64,000 nt of DNA, taken from assembly GCA_016787445.1 (NCBI GenBank), contig JAEUTQ010000065.1, positions 54,393 through 118,392 of the forward strand. The letters run 5' to 3'. Position 1 is the first letter of the stretch, and each line of letters opens with the position of its first letter. The notes beneath the pieces were generated by a model. The model did no database searches. It was not told where the DNA came from and worked only from the letters and a program-made list of their open reading frames with translations. A program made the position numbers and the translations under genes. Positions 36,807 through 46,115 of this stretch are shown one piece after another. This DNA is from Bacteroidia bacterium (GTDB taxonomy: Bacteria; Bacteroidota; Bacteroidia; B-17B0; Aurantibacillaceae).

Positions 36807-38063
36807 ATGCGTAACATTTCCTCCTTTTTCATATTTATTTTTTTACTGGCTATTACACCGGCAAGCATAGCTCAATACAACAGTGATTTCATGAACTATG
36901 AACACACCGGAAAAAGCGTATCCGTTAATGCAGAATATGAAGCCGGTTCAAATGGTATACAAAATGCCATGGTGAACAAATTAATTTTTGGTGGCTTCAT
37001 TGATCAACCCATGAAAGACGCCGCCTTAAAGAAAATGCGTGGCTACAATCAAATGGGACTCAACCTGAACTACGATGTGAATGCCTTTTTTGGCAGAAAA
37101 AAGAATTACGCTTTCCTGATTGGAATAAAAAATCAGGAGATTCTAAATGCAACTTATACAAAAGATTTTTACCAACTCATGTTTTATGGTAATAAACCAT
37201 TTCTCGACAAAACGGCCAACTTCACCGGCACTAATATCAATGCTTTAAGATTTCAGGAAATTAAATTCGGCGTGATGATGCATAAAGTAGACACCACCGC
37301 CAAAATTGGTGTTTCAGTTTCCTTTGTAAAAGGCGAACAATTATTTTACATCCGTGCAAGAAACAATTCCTCACTTTACACCAATGCCGACGGTACTGAA
37401 TTAATCTTCCAATCAAATTTCAACATGGCTGTTAGCGACACCGGAAAAAAGAAAAATTTGTGGTCGTTTAATGGAATTGGTGCAAGTGCCGATATCTTTT
37501 TTGAAACACCTTACAAAAGCAAAATCGGAACACATAGCATTTTAACTGTTAACGCTAATAATATCGGATTTATTCACTGGTCGGAAAATAGTTTACAGTA
37601 TAGCAGTGATTCGGTTATAAAGTTCGACGGTTATAAAGTAAATAATATTTTGGATTTGAAAGATTCAACACTCAATCAGATTAACACCGACAGTATTTTG
37701 CGTGAGGTTACGAATGCAAGAAAAGAATCATTCAACACAAATATTCCGACCAACTTAATTTTAATGAATAAAATATTTTTCAAAAAAGGTTATGCTGTGG
37801 CGGCCGGGTTCCGATACATGTTTCATTCTAATTACAAGCCTTACGTATTCTTAGAACCGGAATATAAAATCAAAAACAAATTAACTATTACAGTGCATAT
37901 AGGTTATGGAGGCTATACCCGTTTAAACACAGGACTCGCCCTCACTTATAATACAAAAGGCTGGTTTGTACGTTTAGGCAGTAATAGTTTGCAAGGATAT
38001 ATTTTACCTAAACAAACATTCGGACAAGGAGTTTATTTAAGCATTGCTAAAAAATTCAATTAA
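36807..38063 (+). CDS. Outer-membrane barrel protein, DUF5723-like
   Basis: 418 residues; ATG at 36807 gives a signal peptide (ASIAQ near 23). The mature chain has many alternating amphipathic strands and conserved-looking blocks (NYDVNAFFGRKKNYAF; FRYMFHSNYKPYVFLEPEYKIKNK; GGYTRLNTGLALTYN). It ends GVYLSIAKKFN, aromatic near the C-terminus, as expected for a barrel. DUF5723 is my best family guess. Lies 1 base after the lipoprotein gene. Confidence 0.75.
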   Translation: MRNISSFFIFIFLLAITPASIAQYNSDFMNYEHTGKSVSVNAEYEAGSNGIQNAMVNKLIFGGFIDQPMKDAALKKMRGYNQMGLNLNYDVNAFFGRKKNYAFLIGIKNQEILNATYTKDFYQLMFYGNKPFLDKTANFTGTNINALRFQEIKFGVMMHKVDTTAKIGVSVSFVKGEQLFYIRARNNSSLYTNADGTELIFQSNFNMAVSDTGKKKNLWSFNGIGASADIFFETPYKSKIGTHSILTVNANNIGFIHWSENSLQYSSDSVIKFDGYKVNNILDLKDSTLNQINTDSILREVTNARKESFNTNIPTNLILMNKIFFKKGYAVAAGFRYMFHSNYKPYVFLEPEYKIKNKLTITVHIGYGGYTRLNTGLALTYNTKGWFVRLGSNSLQGYILPKQTFGQGVYLSIAKKFN

Positions 38064-38064
38064 G

Positions 38065-39522
38065 ATGAAGAAGGTTATAGCAGCATTTCTATTTCTTTTA
38101 AGCTTTGTGTTGAATGCACAAGCTCCGAAGAAGTTTTATACACGTTTTGGCGGTTATGGTCATGATATTGGATACAGTGTCGTGCAAACTTTAAACGGAC
38201 AATACGCTGTAACAGGCTCTACCAGCAGTTTTGGAAATGGAAATACGGATGTTTACTTGGCTTTAGTTGACAGTATGGGTTGGGTACGTTGGGAAAAATC
38301 ATATGGTGGATTTAACAATGATATCGGTCGCTCTATAATTCAATTAAAAGATTCAGGGTTTGTAATTGCAGGTTATACTAATTCATTTGGAAGCGGAGGT
38401 TATGATGTATTTGCCGTAAGAACCGATAAAAACGGAAACCTTATATGGCAAAAAGCGTTTGGTGGATTTGATTGGGATTTTGGTTATTGCGTGAAAGAAA
38501 GTAACGGTGGTGACAGTTTAATCATTTGCGGCAACACCTATAGTTTTGGTTATGGCAAATCAGACGGTTATATCATTAAAACAGATATTAACGGAAATCT
38601 GCAATGGCAAAAAGCATATGGCGGTGCTGAAGATGACGAATTCAAATCATTTACTTTAACCTATAACAACCAATATGCATTTGCAGGTACAACCAAAAGC
38701 ATGGGTGACACAAAAGGCGATTGCTGGTTAATGAAAACGAATTTAGGAGGGGATTCGTTGATTTCATATTCTAAACAAACATCAAGAAAGGAAAATATTA
38801 ACGATATTAATGAAACTAATGACAAGGGGTTTATTTTATGTGGAGGAGCTGATACCTCAAACGGTGCGCCTGAAAGAACTGATTCTTATTTGTTGAAAGT
38901 TGATGAATTTGGTAATTTCCAATGGGAAAGACCATATGGTCTTGGAATTGTCGCTGATGATCAGCACCATTCTATGACCAAGTCAAAAACCACCAATGAA
39001 ACATATGCATATGTAAGGAAAACAGATAATGGGCCACAGGCACTTGATCCAAATTTAATGCTATTGAATTCTGGTGGTTACTATATTGCACAGACCTCCT
39101 ACGGTAGTTTAAGTAACGAAGAACTTTTTTGTATCGAATCAACTAGAGATAAAGGATATATTTTATTTGGCTATACGTTTGGTTATGGTGCTCAATTAAG
39201 TGATTTCTATTTATTAAAGACTGATAGTTCTATTTATGGCTCTAACTCCAGCATGATTTCTGTTGACGAGGTTAATAAACCTTTACAAGAGTTAAGTGTT
39301 TTCCCTACAATTACTTCCGACATTATTAATATTAAGTTGAGTGGTAAATCAAAAATACTCACCTATTTTATTAGTGACTTAACCGGTAAATTAATTACAG
39401 AAAGGAATTCAATAGTTTCTGATGAGAGTATTAATGTGACAAATCTTATTGATGGAGTTTACTTTCTCACAATTGACAATGGTTCAATACGCAAGTCGTT
39501 TAAATTCGTTAAGTTGAAATGA
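38065..39522 (+). CDS. T9SS type A cargo with tandem propeller-like repeats
   Basis: 485 residues from ATG 38065; signal peptide ends near VLNAQ. Three to four repeats of about 51 residues follow, each with a GG-x-x-x-D-x-G start, a FVIAGxT-x-SFG middle and a GxxxWxKxxGG end (for example GYTNSFGSGGYDVF, NLIWQKAFGG). The last 80 residues are a type A sorting domain (LQELSVFPTITSDIINIKLSG...GVYFLTIDNG). Base composition becomes AT-richer from about 39000 on. The stop overlaps the glycosyltransferase start by 4 bases (ATGA). Confidence 0.85.
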   Translation: MKKVIAAFLFLLSFVLNAQAPKKFYTRFGGYGHDIGYSVVQTLNGQYAVTGSTSSFGNGNTDVYLALVDSMGWVRWEKSYGGFNNDIGRSIIQLKDSGFVIAGYTNSFGSGGYDVFAVRTDKNGNLIWQKAFGGFDWDFGYCVKESNGGDSLIICGNTYSFGYGKSDGYIIKTDINGNLQWQKAYGGAEDDEFKSFTLTYNNQYAFAGTTKSMGDTKGDCWLMKTNLGGDSLISYSKQTSRKENINDINETNDKGFILCGGADTSNGAPERTDSYLLKVDEFGNFQWERPYGLGIVADDQHHSMTKSKTTNETYAYVRKTDNGPQALDPNLMLLNSGGYYIAQTSYGSLSNEELFCIESTRDKGYILFGYTFGYGAQLSDFYLLKTDSSIYGSNSSMISVDEVNKPLQELSVFPTITSDIINIKLSGKSKILTYFISDLTGKLITERNSIVSDESINVTNLIDGVYFLTIDNGSIRKSFKFVKLK

Positions 39523-40970
39523 GAATTGACGTGCTCAAAAATAAATTCATACTGAATCAACTATTTATTTTTCTCGGGATTTTTGCTTTTAACCTCATTT
39601 TAAAATCCATTAAGCTTGATACATATCCTTTATGGTATGACGAAATGATTAGTGTAAAAGCAACGTTTTTTGATTTTGGGCATATTAAACATCAATCTGA
39701 ATGGGACACAAACCCTCCATTCTATTATTATTGTTTATGGGTTTGGGTAAAGTTTTTTGGGATTTCTGAATACTCCGTTAGATTCATGAGTGTTTTATTT
39801 AGCTCATTATCATCCGTTTTTTTCTACTTAATATGTAAAAAATTAACAAAAAATCATATCGCATTATTAGCAACATTTGTATATAGTATACATCAATTCA
39901 TTTTTATTTATTCTCATGAAGCCAGAAGTTATTCTTTATTGCTTTTCCTTATAACAATCAGTACTTTGTTGTTTTATAAATTTCTTGAAAAACCAAATTA
40001 TATTTTAGGTTTCGGTCTGGGATTTGTGAATTTTTTAATCATTTATACTCACTACCTTGCCGGAATATTTCTTTTCTTTCAGCTTATAGTATTGGTAGTT
40101 TATCATAAACAACATTATAAAGAAGTTGGTATCGCATTATTAACTTCAATAGTTCTTGTTTTTTTACGGTTCACTCCAAAACAGTTTAAATTACTTTTTG
40201 GGTTCCACTCGCAAACTACTGAGGAAAGCTGGATAAAACTCGCTAACACTGACAGCTTGAAACAGCTAATCTACAATCTGTTTATTGACAAATACATTGC
40301 GGTTTTAATAATCATAACCATTATTACTGGAACATTCTATCTTATTAAAAGGACAAAACAATTAAATGAAACTACTAAGCCGTTTTTTGTCTTTATTTAT
40401 TTAACCTCGATTGGATCAATTATGCTATTTTTCTTAATGGGTAAGTTCATGCACATATTTATAGATAGATACATTATTTTTTCGGTACCCTTTATAATAA
40501 TCCTTCTCCAAATTTCATTAGATTCAATTCATAAACACGCCACTCTTATTTTAATTCCAATCATCTGTTACCAATTAATTACCCTAAATACCGAAACACC
40601 AAAATCCATGGATTTTAGAACTGCTGCTCAAGTAAGTTCTATTCTTCAACAAAAATTTAATGGCTTTATAATTGTTCAAACTAATGATGTTGCGGAACTA
40701 TTCACATACTATTACAAAAGAGAATCACTTGAAAATTATAAAAAACTTTCCGAAAATTTGCTTTCGAGTAATGTTGTCATTATTAGGACATTTGATGATT
40801 TAAAGGATATTAACCTCAATAGTGCACCGGTTGTTCTTTGTCAAACTTTTCAAAAAGAAACAGATTCAAATAAAATATTTGAATTCCTTAATAGTCAAGA
40901 TAGATTATTTAGCAGCACACAAGCCGTAAAGGGTGTTAAAATCACTCTATTTTCTAGAGAAATGAGATAG
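39519..40970 (+). CDS. Glycosyltransferase family 39-like membrane protein
   Basis: 483 residues with 9-12 membrane helices. The first extracytoplasmic loop has LWYDEMISVKA, the acidic motif of GT39/ArnT-type polyprenyl-phosphate-sugar transferases, and SHEARSYSLLLFL near 130 is a second family motif. The soluble C-terminal part is about 100 residues. It likely transfers a lipid-linked sugar to a periplasmic acceptor; the acceptor is unknown. AT content is visibly higher than in neighbours, which can indicate transfer. Confidence 0.82.
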   Translation: MRIDVLKNKFILNQLFIFLGIFAFNLILKSIKLDTYPLWYDEMISVKATFFDFGHIKHQSEWDTNPPFYYYCLWVWVKFFGISEYSVRFMSVLFSSLSSVFFYLICKKLTKNHIALLATFVYSIHQFIFIYSHEARSYSLLLFLITISTLLFYKFLEKPNYILGFGLGFVNFLIIYTHYLAGIFLFFQLIVLVVYHKQHYKEVGIALLTSIVLVFLRFTPKQFKLLFGFHSQTTEESWIKLANTDSLKQLIYNLFIDKYIAVLIIITIITGTFYLIKRTKQLNETTKPFFVFIYLTSIGSIMLFFLMGKFMHIFIDRYIIFSVPFIIILLQISLDSIHKHATLILIPIICYQLITLNTETPKSMDFRTAAQVSSILQQKFNGFIIVQTNDVAELFTYYYKRESLENYKKLSENLLSSNVVIIRTFDDLKDINLNSAPVVLCQTFQKETDSNKIFEFLNSQDRLFSSTQAVKGVKITLFSREMR

Positions 40971-41051
40971 TAACATCTTAAAGGTTATTAACCGTCCCAA
41001 TCTTAGTAAGTTTTACCCCTTCAGACGATTATTTGTATAAAATATTGATTA

Positions 41052-41068
41052 TTTTAGACTGACTAAAA
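41052..41068. promoter_or_regulatory. Small dyad upstream of the PorE-like gene
   Basis: TTTTAG and CTAAAA separated by 5 bases, 29 bases before the ATG. It has no T-run and could be an operator. No convincing promoter was recognised in the 126-base gap. Confidence 0.25.
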
Positions 41069-41096
41069 CACCTCTAACCTGAACACCCCTCTCCAT

Positions 41097-43079
41097 ATGA
41101 AATACAAAGTATTAGTAGCTTTTTCTTTATTGGTAAGTTTTTCGTTTGCACAAATTACCAACACGCGTAAATGGCGCAAAACCGAAAGCGATTCGATGCA
41201 ATACGCTCTTATCATGTACGATGAGAAAGAATATTTAGCGGCACTACCTATCTATGAAAAATTGTATTATGCGCATCCGGATGAAATTTTCTTAAAGTTC
41301 GTTTACGGACGTTGTTGCCTTTATCGCAGTGATAAACATGAAGAAGCTCTTAAATTAATCGGAGAGGTTTATGCCAAAAATAAAAAAGCTGAAAACATTG
41401 AATTTGATTTGGCTCGTGCATACCATTTAAATTACAAATTTGATGAAGCTATTACCATGGCGAATCAATACATCGCTAATAAACGTGCCATTCCTGAAGA
41501 TAAAGAAGCCTCCAAACAAGTAATACGTTACTCTGAAAACGGAAAAATTCTATATGCCAATCCAACTAATGCTAAAATAACACAAGCAGGCAACATTTTA
41601 AACAGTGAAAACGAAGAGTATGTACCGGTAGTTTCTGCCGACGAATCAATTATGATTTTTACCTATGTTGGTAAAGAAAGTACCGGAGGTCGTCAAAATA
41701 AATTAATGCAACCTTTCGAATATGGCGATTATTATGAAGATGTTTTTCAGTCGAAAAAAGTAAATGGAGAATGGACCAAACCAACGCCCATTACTAACAT
41801 AAACACCAACACACACGATGCTGCTATTGCGATTAGTCCTGATGGCCAGAAATTATTTGTATATCGCGATAATGGTGATGATCATGGCGATATCTACATC
41901 AGTTATTTAAAAGATACTACCTGGAGTGTACCGGTGAAATTAATTGGTGAAATTAACTCATTTGCATGGGAAGGCAGTTGCTCTTTAACATCCGACGGAA
42001 AAACACTCTATTTCTCAAGTGAAAGAAGTGGTGGAAAAGGCGGTCGCGATATTTACCGCGCACGTTTATTACCTGATAGTACCTGGGGAAAAGTAGAGAA
42101 CTTAGGTGACTCTATAAATACGGCGCTTGACGATGACGCTCCTTTCATTCACCCTGATGGCGTTACTTTATATTACAGCTCGAAAGGAAAAAACAGCATG
42201 GGTGGCTACGATATTTTTGAAGCGAAAATGAAGGATTCAGCCTTTAATGTAACACCTCGCAATTTAGGTTACCCAATTAATACCACCGATGATGACATTT
42301 ATTACGTTTTATCGGCAAGTGGAAAAACAGGTTACTATGCAAGTGGTAAAAAAGGCGGAGCCGGTTTAAAAGATTTATATTTCGTAGATCCGGGTACTAC
42401 CGAAAAAGCGCCTGTTGTTTACTTAGTAAAAGGTAATATCACTTTCAACAAAGTTCCTGCTGAAGGCGACATTAAAGTTGAAATTACTTCCAATAACAAC
42501 GAGGTGTATAACAAACTTAAATCTAATACTGCAACCGGAAATTATGTAACCACATTCCCAGCCGGTGCTAAATATAAGATTACTTACACCTATCAAAACT
42601 ATTATCCGCGCACTTTAGAAATTGACGCCAGCGCCATAACAGAATATACAGAGAAAATATTTGATATTGATTTTAGCGTTCCGCCTGATACAGCGAAACC
42701 GGTTAAGAAAGATTCTTTATTAGCTGACAACTTCACTCCTAAAACTCCTGCTCAAACCAAAGCTAAAACTTTTGCAGGTCGATATGGTGACATTGAAGCA
42801 AAAGGATTAATTTTCAGAGTACAGATTGCAGCCTATAAAAAACCACGTAACTACCGTTATAACCATTTAAAAGGATTAGGTAAGGTTGAGAAACTCTTAT
42901 TAAATGATGGAATTACTCGTATGACTATTGGTGGTAATTTCAAAACATTAAATAGTGCTTATGAGCATATGAAAAAAGTAATTGAGGCCGGACAAAAAGA
43001 CGCGTTCGTTACCGCATTATACAATGGTAAACGTGTTTACCTCGATCAATTAGTGAAAATGGGAATCTTTAAGGATTAA
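41097..43079 (+). CDS. PorE-like envelope protein: TPR, PD40 propeller, CRD and SPOR domain
   Basis: 660 residues. Signal peptide (FSFAQ near 19); TPR units about 25-130; a WD40-like PD40 propeller about 185-430 with repeats such as ISPDGQKLFVY, LTSDGKTLYFSSERSGGKGGRDIYRA and HPDGVTLYYSSKGKNSMGGYDIFEA; a carboxypeptidase-regulatory-like domain about 440-530; a linker; and a C-terminal SPOR domain about 575-660 (FRVQIAAYKKPRNY...DAFVTALYNGKRV). PorE of Porphyromonas has TPR-WD40-CRD-OmpA and links T9SS to peptidoglycan; here a SPOR domain replaces OmpA. Peptidoglycan binding is inferred from SPOR. Confidence 0.85.
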   Translation: MKYKVLVAFSLLVSFSFAQITNTRKWRKTESDSMQYALIMYDEKEYLAALPIYEKLYYAHPDEIFLKFVYGRCCLYRSDKHEEALKLIGEVYAKNKKAENIEFDLARAYHLNYKFDEAITMANQYIANKRAIPEDKEASKQVIRYSENGKILYANPTNAKITQAGNILNSENEEYVPVVSADESIMIFTYVGKESTGGRQNKLMQPFEYGDYYEDVFQSKKVNGEWTKPTPITNINTNTHDAAIAISPDGQKLFVYRDNGDDHGDIYISYLKDTTWSVPVKLIGEINSFAWEGSCSLTSDGKTLYFSSERSGGKGGRDIYRARLLPDSTWGKVENLGDSINTALDDDAPFIHPDGVTLYYSSKGKNSMGGYDIFEAKMKDSAFNVTPRNLGYPINTTDDDIYYVLSASGKTGYYASGKKGGAGLKDLYFVDPGTTEKAPVVYLVKGNITFNKVPAEGDIKVEITSNNNEVYNKLKSNTATGNYVTTFPAGAKYKITYTYQNYYPRTLEIDASAITEYTEKIFDIDFSVPPDTAKPVKKDSLLADNFTPKTPAQTKAKTFAGRYGDIEAKGLIFRVQIAAYKKPRNYRYNHLKGLGKVEKLLLNDGITRMTIGGNFKTLNSAYEHMKKVIEAGQKDAFVTALYNGKRVYLDQLVKMGIFKD

Positions 43080-43096
43080 GAAATTAATCCTTAAAG
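43067..43096 (+). terminator. 13-bp perfect hairpin spanning two convergent stop codons
   Basis: CTTTAAGGATTAA (43067-43079) and TTAATCCTTAAAG (43084-43096) pair perfectly around a GAAA tetraloop, followed on the plus strand by CTTTTTG. The left arm holds the last codons and stop of the PorE-like gene; the right arm holds the stop of the sirtuin gene. It should terminate plus-strand transcripts; the minus strand lacks a T-tail. Confidence 0.85.
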
Positions 43097-43783
43097 CTTT
43101 TTGTTTAATTCGGATGCAAGAACCTTCATACCTTCAGAAGCTACCTTTTTTATGTGCTTCAAATTAATTACATAATCCAAATTAAAATCACCCGGATCAA
43201 TTAGCCATTTTTGAGCACTTGGCTTTACATAGTTTAGAATTCCGGCTGCCGGATAAACATTTAAGGAAGTTCCAATAACAACAAATAAATCTGCTTCTGC
43301 AGCGATACTAATTGCATTATCCATCTCAGGCACCATTTCTCCAAACCAGACAATATGAGGTCTTAACTGAGATCCGCGTTCACACATCTCTCCTATTTTA
43401 ATTTCCCATTTATCAATTGGATAAATTAATTCAGGATACATAGAGCTCCTTACCTTCATGATTTCCCCATGTAAATGCAATACTTTTTTACTACCGGCTC
43501 TTTCGTGTAAATCATCAATATTTTGTGTGATGATAGTAATATCGTATCGAGATTCCAAATCAGCCAATAACTTATGCGCGTCGTTAGGCTGAGCTTCCAT
43601 CACTTGCTTACGGCGCAAATTATAAAATTCAGTAACTAAGGCCGGATTCGCGGCCCAGGCTTCAGGCGTGGCCACATCCTCAATACGGAATTCTTCCCAC
43701 AAACCTCCGGAGTCCCTGAAAGTTTTGAGTCCGCTTTCGGCGCTTACGCCTGCTCCACTGAATATGACAAGCTTTTTCTTCAA
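43091..43783 (-). CDS. NAD-dependent protein deacylase (sirtuin, class III-like)
   Basis: 230 residues. Rossmann motif FSGAGVSAESGLKTFRDSGGLWE near 8-30, catalytic TQNIDDLHERAG near 95-106 with HLHGE (catalytic His) near 114, and IGTSLNVYPAAG near 186. FYNLR near 55 matches the Tyr-x-x-Arg pair that makes class III sirtuins prefer succinyl/malonyl-lysine. The zinc-binding Cys tetrad is missing (one Cys only, MCERG). Start codon TTG, 1 base after the peptidase stop codon, so probably coupled to it. Confidence 0.88.
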   Translation of the reverse strand: MKKKLVIFSGAGVSAESGLKTFRDSGGLWEEFRIEDVATPEAWAANPALVTEFYNLRRKQVMEAQPNDAHKLLADLESRYDITIITQNIDDLHERAGSKKVLHLHGEIMKVRSSMYPELIYPIDKWEIKIGEMCERGSQLRPHIVWFGEMVPEMDNAISIAAEADLFVVIGTSLNVYPAAGILNYVKPSAQKWLIDPGDFNLDYVINLKHIKKVASEGMKVLASELNKKL

Positions 43784-43784
43784 A

Positions 43785-45956
43785 TTATAAATTCGTTTTT
43801 ACAAAGTTCAGCATCTTATTAAATAAGTGCAGACGTGTATTTCCTCCGTAAATACCGTGGTTTTTATTCGGATATGTCATGAATTCGAACGGAATGTTAT
43901 GCATTACTAATGCTTTTGCCATTTCCATACTGTTTTGATAATGCACATTGTCATCTGCACTTCCGTGAATTAATAAAAATTTACCTTTAATCTGCTTCAC
44001 GAAATTAACCGGTGAATTATCTTCATAGCCACTTTTGTTATCTGCAGGCTTACGCAAGAATCGCTCTGTATAAATGTTATCATAGTACTTCCAGTTTGTA
44101 ACCGGTGCTACTGCAATCGCTGCTTTAAAATAGTCAGCACCTTTGCTAATCAATAAAGATGCCATATACCCGCCGTAACTCCATCCTTGAAATCCAATAC
44201 GTGTTTTGTCTACGTATGGTAATGTACCCAAATATTTCGCTGCTTCAATCTGATCGATAGTTTCTAATTTTCCTAATTGTAAATAGGTGCAGTGCTTAAA
44301 TTGACGCCCGCGTCCTAACGTTCCTCGGCCATCAACACAAACAACCATATATCCTTCTTGTGCGAGTAACTGATGCCACCAATATTCAAACGACTCCCAT
44401 GAATTGTTACATTCATTTGAACCCGGACCATTATACGCGAACATGTAAACAGGGTATTTTTTATTTGGGTCAAAATTATGCGGCTTAATCATAAATCCGT
44501 TCAGCTCTACATTTTCAGACGTTTTGAAAGTGAAAAATGTTTTTGGTGACACAGTGTAAGATTTAATTTTCTCTTTCAGCTTTGCATTATCCTCTAAAAC
44601 TTTAATCAATTTACCATCGGCACTGTGTAATTCGTAAACCGTTGGTGTATTGGCATTGCTGTAACTGCTTACATAATATTTAAATCCATTGGTAAAATCA
44701 GCATCGGTAAATCCTTCCGCGGTAGATAACATTTTTTTACCGGTTCCATTTAATTTAACGCTAAATAAATCGCGATTGATAGCGCCACGTTCTGTGGAAG
44801 TATAGAACAAAGTTTTGGTTTTAGCATCGTAACCTTTAAAATCAATCACGTCCCAATTCCCTTTTGTGATTTGATTAATCAACTTTCCTTCATTAGAGTA
44901 ATAATACAAATGATTGAATTCATCCATCTCGCTGCACCAAATAAATCCACTGTTATCCGGTAAGAAAGTAAGATAATCCGTAATATCAATATATGTTTTT
45001 GCCTCTTCAGTTAAAATGACTTTTGAGCTTCCGTCTTTTGCATTCGCGTACAATAATTCAATTTTATTTTGTAAGCGATTCATGCGTTGAATACACAACG
45101 AAGCGTCGTTGTTAGTCCAGGTAATTCGCGGAATGTAAATGTCCTTTTCAGAACCAATATCGGCGGTAATGGTATTGCCTGACTTCACATCATACACATG
45201 AACGTAGACAATGGAATTATCTTCGCCGGCTTTGGGATATTTAAATGTTGTTTTATCAGGATAGAGCGCGCCATTGTACATATCCATGCTGTATTCCTTC
45301 ACATTTGTTTCATTAAATTTTACGTAGGCCAAATAGGTGCCGTTGCTGCTCCACTCAAAATAATTTGCCTTTGAAAATTCTTCCTCATATACCCAATCTG
45401 CCCAACCATTTTTAATCTTATTGTATTCTCCGTCGGTAGTTACTTTCGTTTCCTCTAAAGTTTCAAGATTTTTAATAAATAAATTATTGTCGCGTACAAA
45501 TGCCACCTTCTTACAATCCGGAGAAAACGTTGGAAACATTTGCTTACCACCGCTACTTAATTCAATTACCTTTTTATTCTTGATATCATAAATAAAATTA
45601 GCTGCTTTAGAAGAACGACGGTAAATGTGTTCTGATTCGGTAGTTAAAATAATTTTGGATTCATCCGGACTAAAACTATATCCACCCAATGAAATTGCCT
45701 TACCATTAAACTTAACATCATCACCCTTTACTAAGACGCCAATTTTTTTCCCGGATTTAATTTCATACTTAACCAAATCATAGATTTCACCGGCTTGTTC
45801 CAAATCCGTGTAATGCACCCCATCATTCATAGCGTTATAGCCATCGGGTGATGCCGGCATAAATGAATATTTTAACCAGATATCTTCAACTGTGATTTTA
45901 TTTTGTGCGGCAAGTGTTGCGGCAAAAAGAACGAATAATACAAGTAACTTTTTCAT
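43785..45956 (-). CDS. Dipeptidyl peptidase IV (S9B prolyl peptidase)
   Basis: 723 residues with a signal peptide (TLAAQ near 18). An eight-bladed propeller domain spans about 40-470; the alpha/beta-hydrolase domain carries the Ser in GWSYGGYMAS near 600, Asp in HGSADDNVH near 675 and His in NKNHGIYGG near 707. The Glu motif binding the substrate N-terminus is in NGWADWVYEEEFS near 188. It removes X-Pro dipeptides from peptides in the periplasm. First gene of a pair with the sirtuin. Confidence 0.94.
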   Translation of the reverse strand: MKKLLVLFVLFAATLAAQNKITVEDIWLKYSFMPASPDGYNAMNDGVHYTDLEQAGEIYDLVKYEIKSGKKIGVLVKGDDVKFNGKAISLGGYSFSPDESKIILTTESEHIYRRSSKAANFIYDIKNKKVIELSSGGKQMFPTFSPDCKKVAFVRDNNLFIKNLETLEETKVTTDGEYNKIKNGWADWVYEEEFSKANYFEWSSNGTYLAYVKFNETNVKEYSMDMYNGALYPDKTTFKYPKAGEDNSIVYVHVYDVKSGNTITADIGSEKDIYIPRITWTNNDASLCIQRMNRLQNKIELLYANAKDGSSKVILTEEAKTYIDITDYLTFLPDNSGFIWCSEMDEFNHLYYYSNEGKLINQITKGNWDVIDFKGYDAKTKTLFYTSTERGAINRDLFSVKLNGTGKKMLSTAEGFTDADFTNGFKYYVSSYSNANTPTVYELHSADGKLIKVLEDNAKLKEKIKSYTVSPKTFFTFKTSENVELNGFMIKPHNFDPNKKYPVYMFAYNGPGSNECNNSWESFEYWWHQLLAQEGYMVVCVDGRGTLGRGRQFKHCTYLQLGKLETIDQIEAAKYLGTLPYVDKTRIGFQGWSYGGYMASLLISKGADYFKAAIAVAPVTNWKYYDNIYTERFLRKPADNKSGYEDNSPVNFVKQIKGKFLLIHGSADDNVHYQNSMEMAKALVMHNIPFEFMTYPNKNHGIYGGNTRLHLFNKMLNFVKTNL

Positions 45957-46070
45957 GCGTATTTATATTTTAAAATTGTCCGATTTTTCGACAGGTTTAT
46001 AACGTGTGAATTTAAGCATTTAACTGATTTTACTCAATTAAACCTCGTATTCAATAAGTTTTTAATAAAT

Positions 46071-46091
46071 ATCTAAATTATTTTTTTAGAT
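46071..46091. promoter_or_regulatory. Dyad ATCTAAA-N7-TTTAGAT before the LytTR regulator
   Basis: A perfect 7-bp inverted repeat lies directly upstream of a -7-like element TAGCCTTG (46092-46099, one mismatch), 16 bases before the ATG. This is where an operator or autoregulatory site would be expected. The remainder of the 159-base gap shows nothing recognisable. Confidence 0.4.
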
Positions 46092-46115
46092 TAGCCTTGT
46101 AAATACCCACAAATT

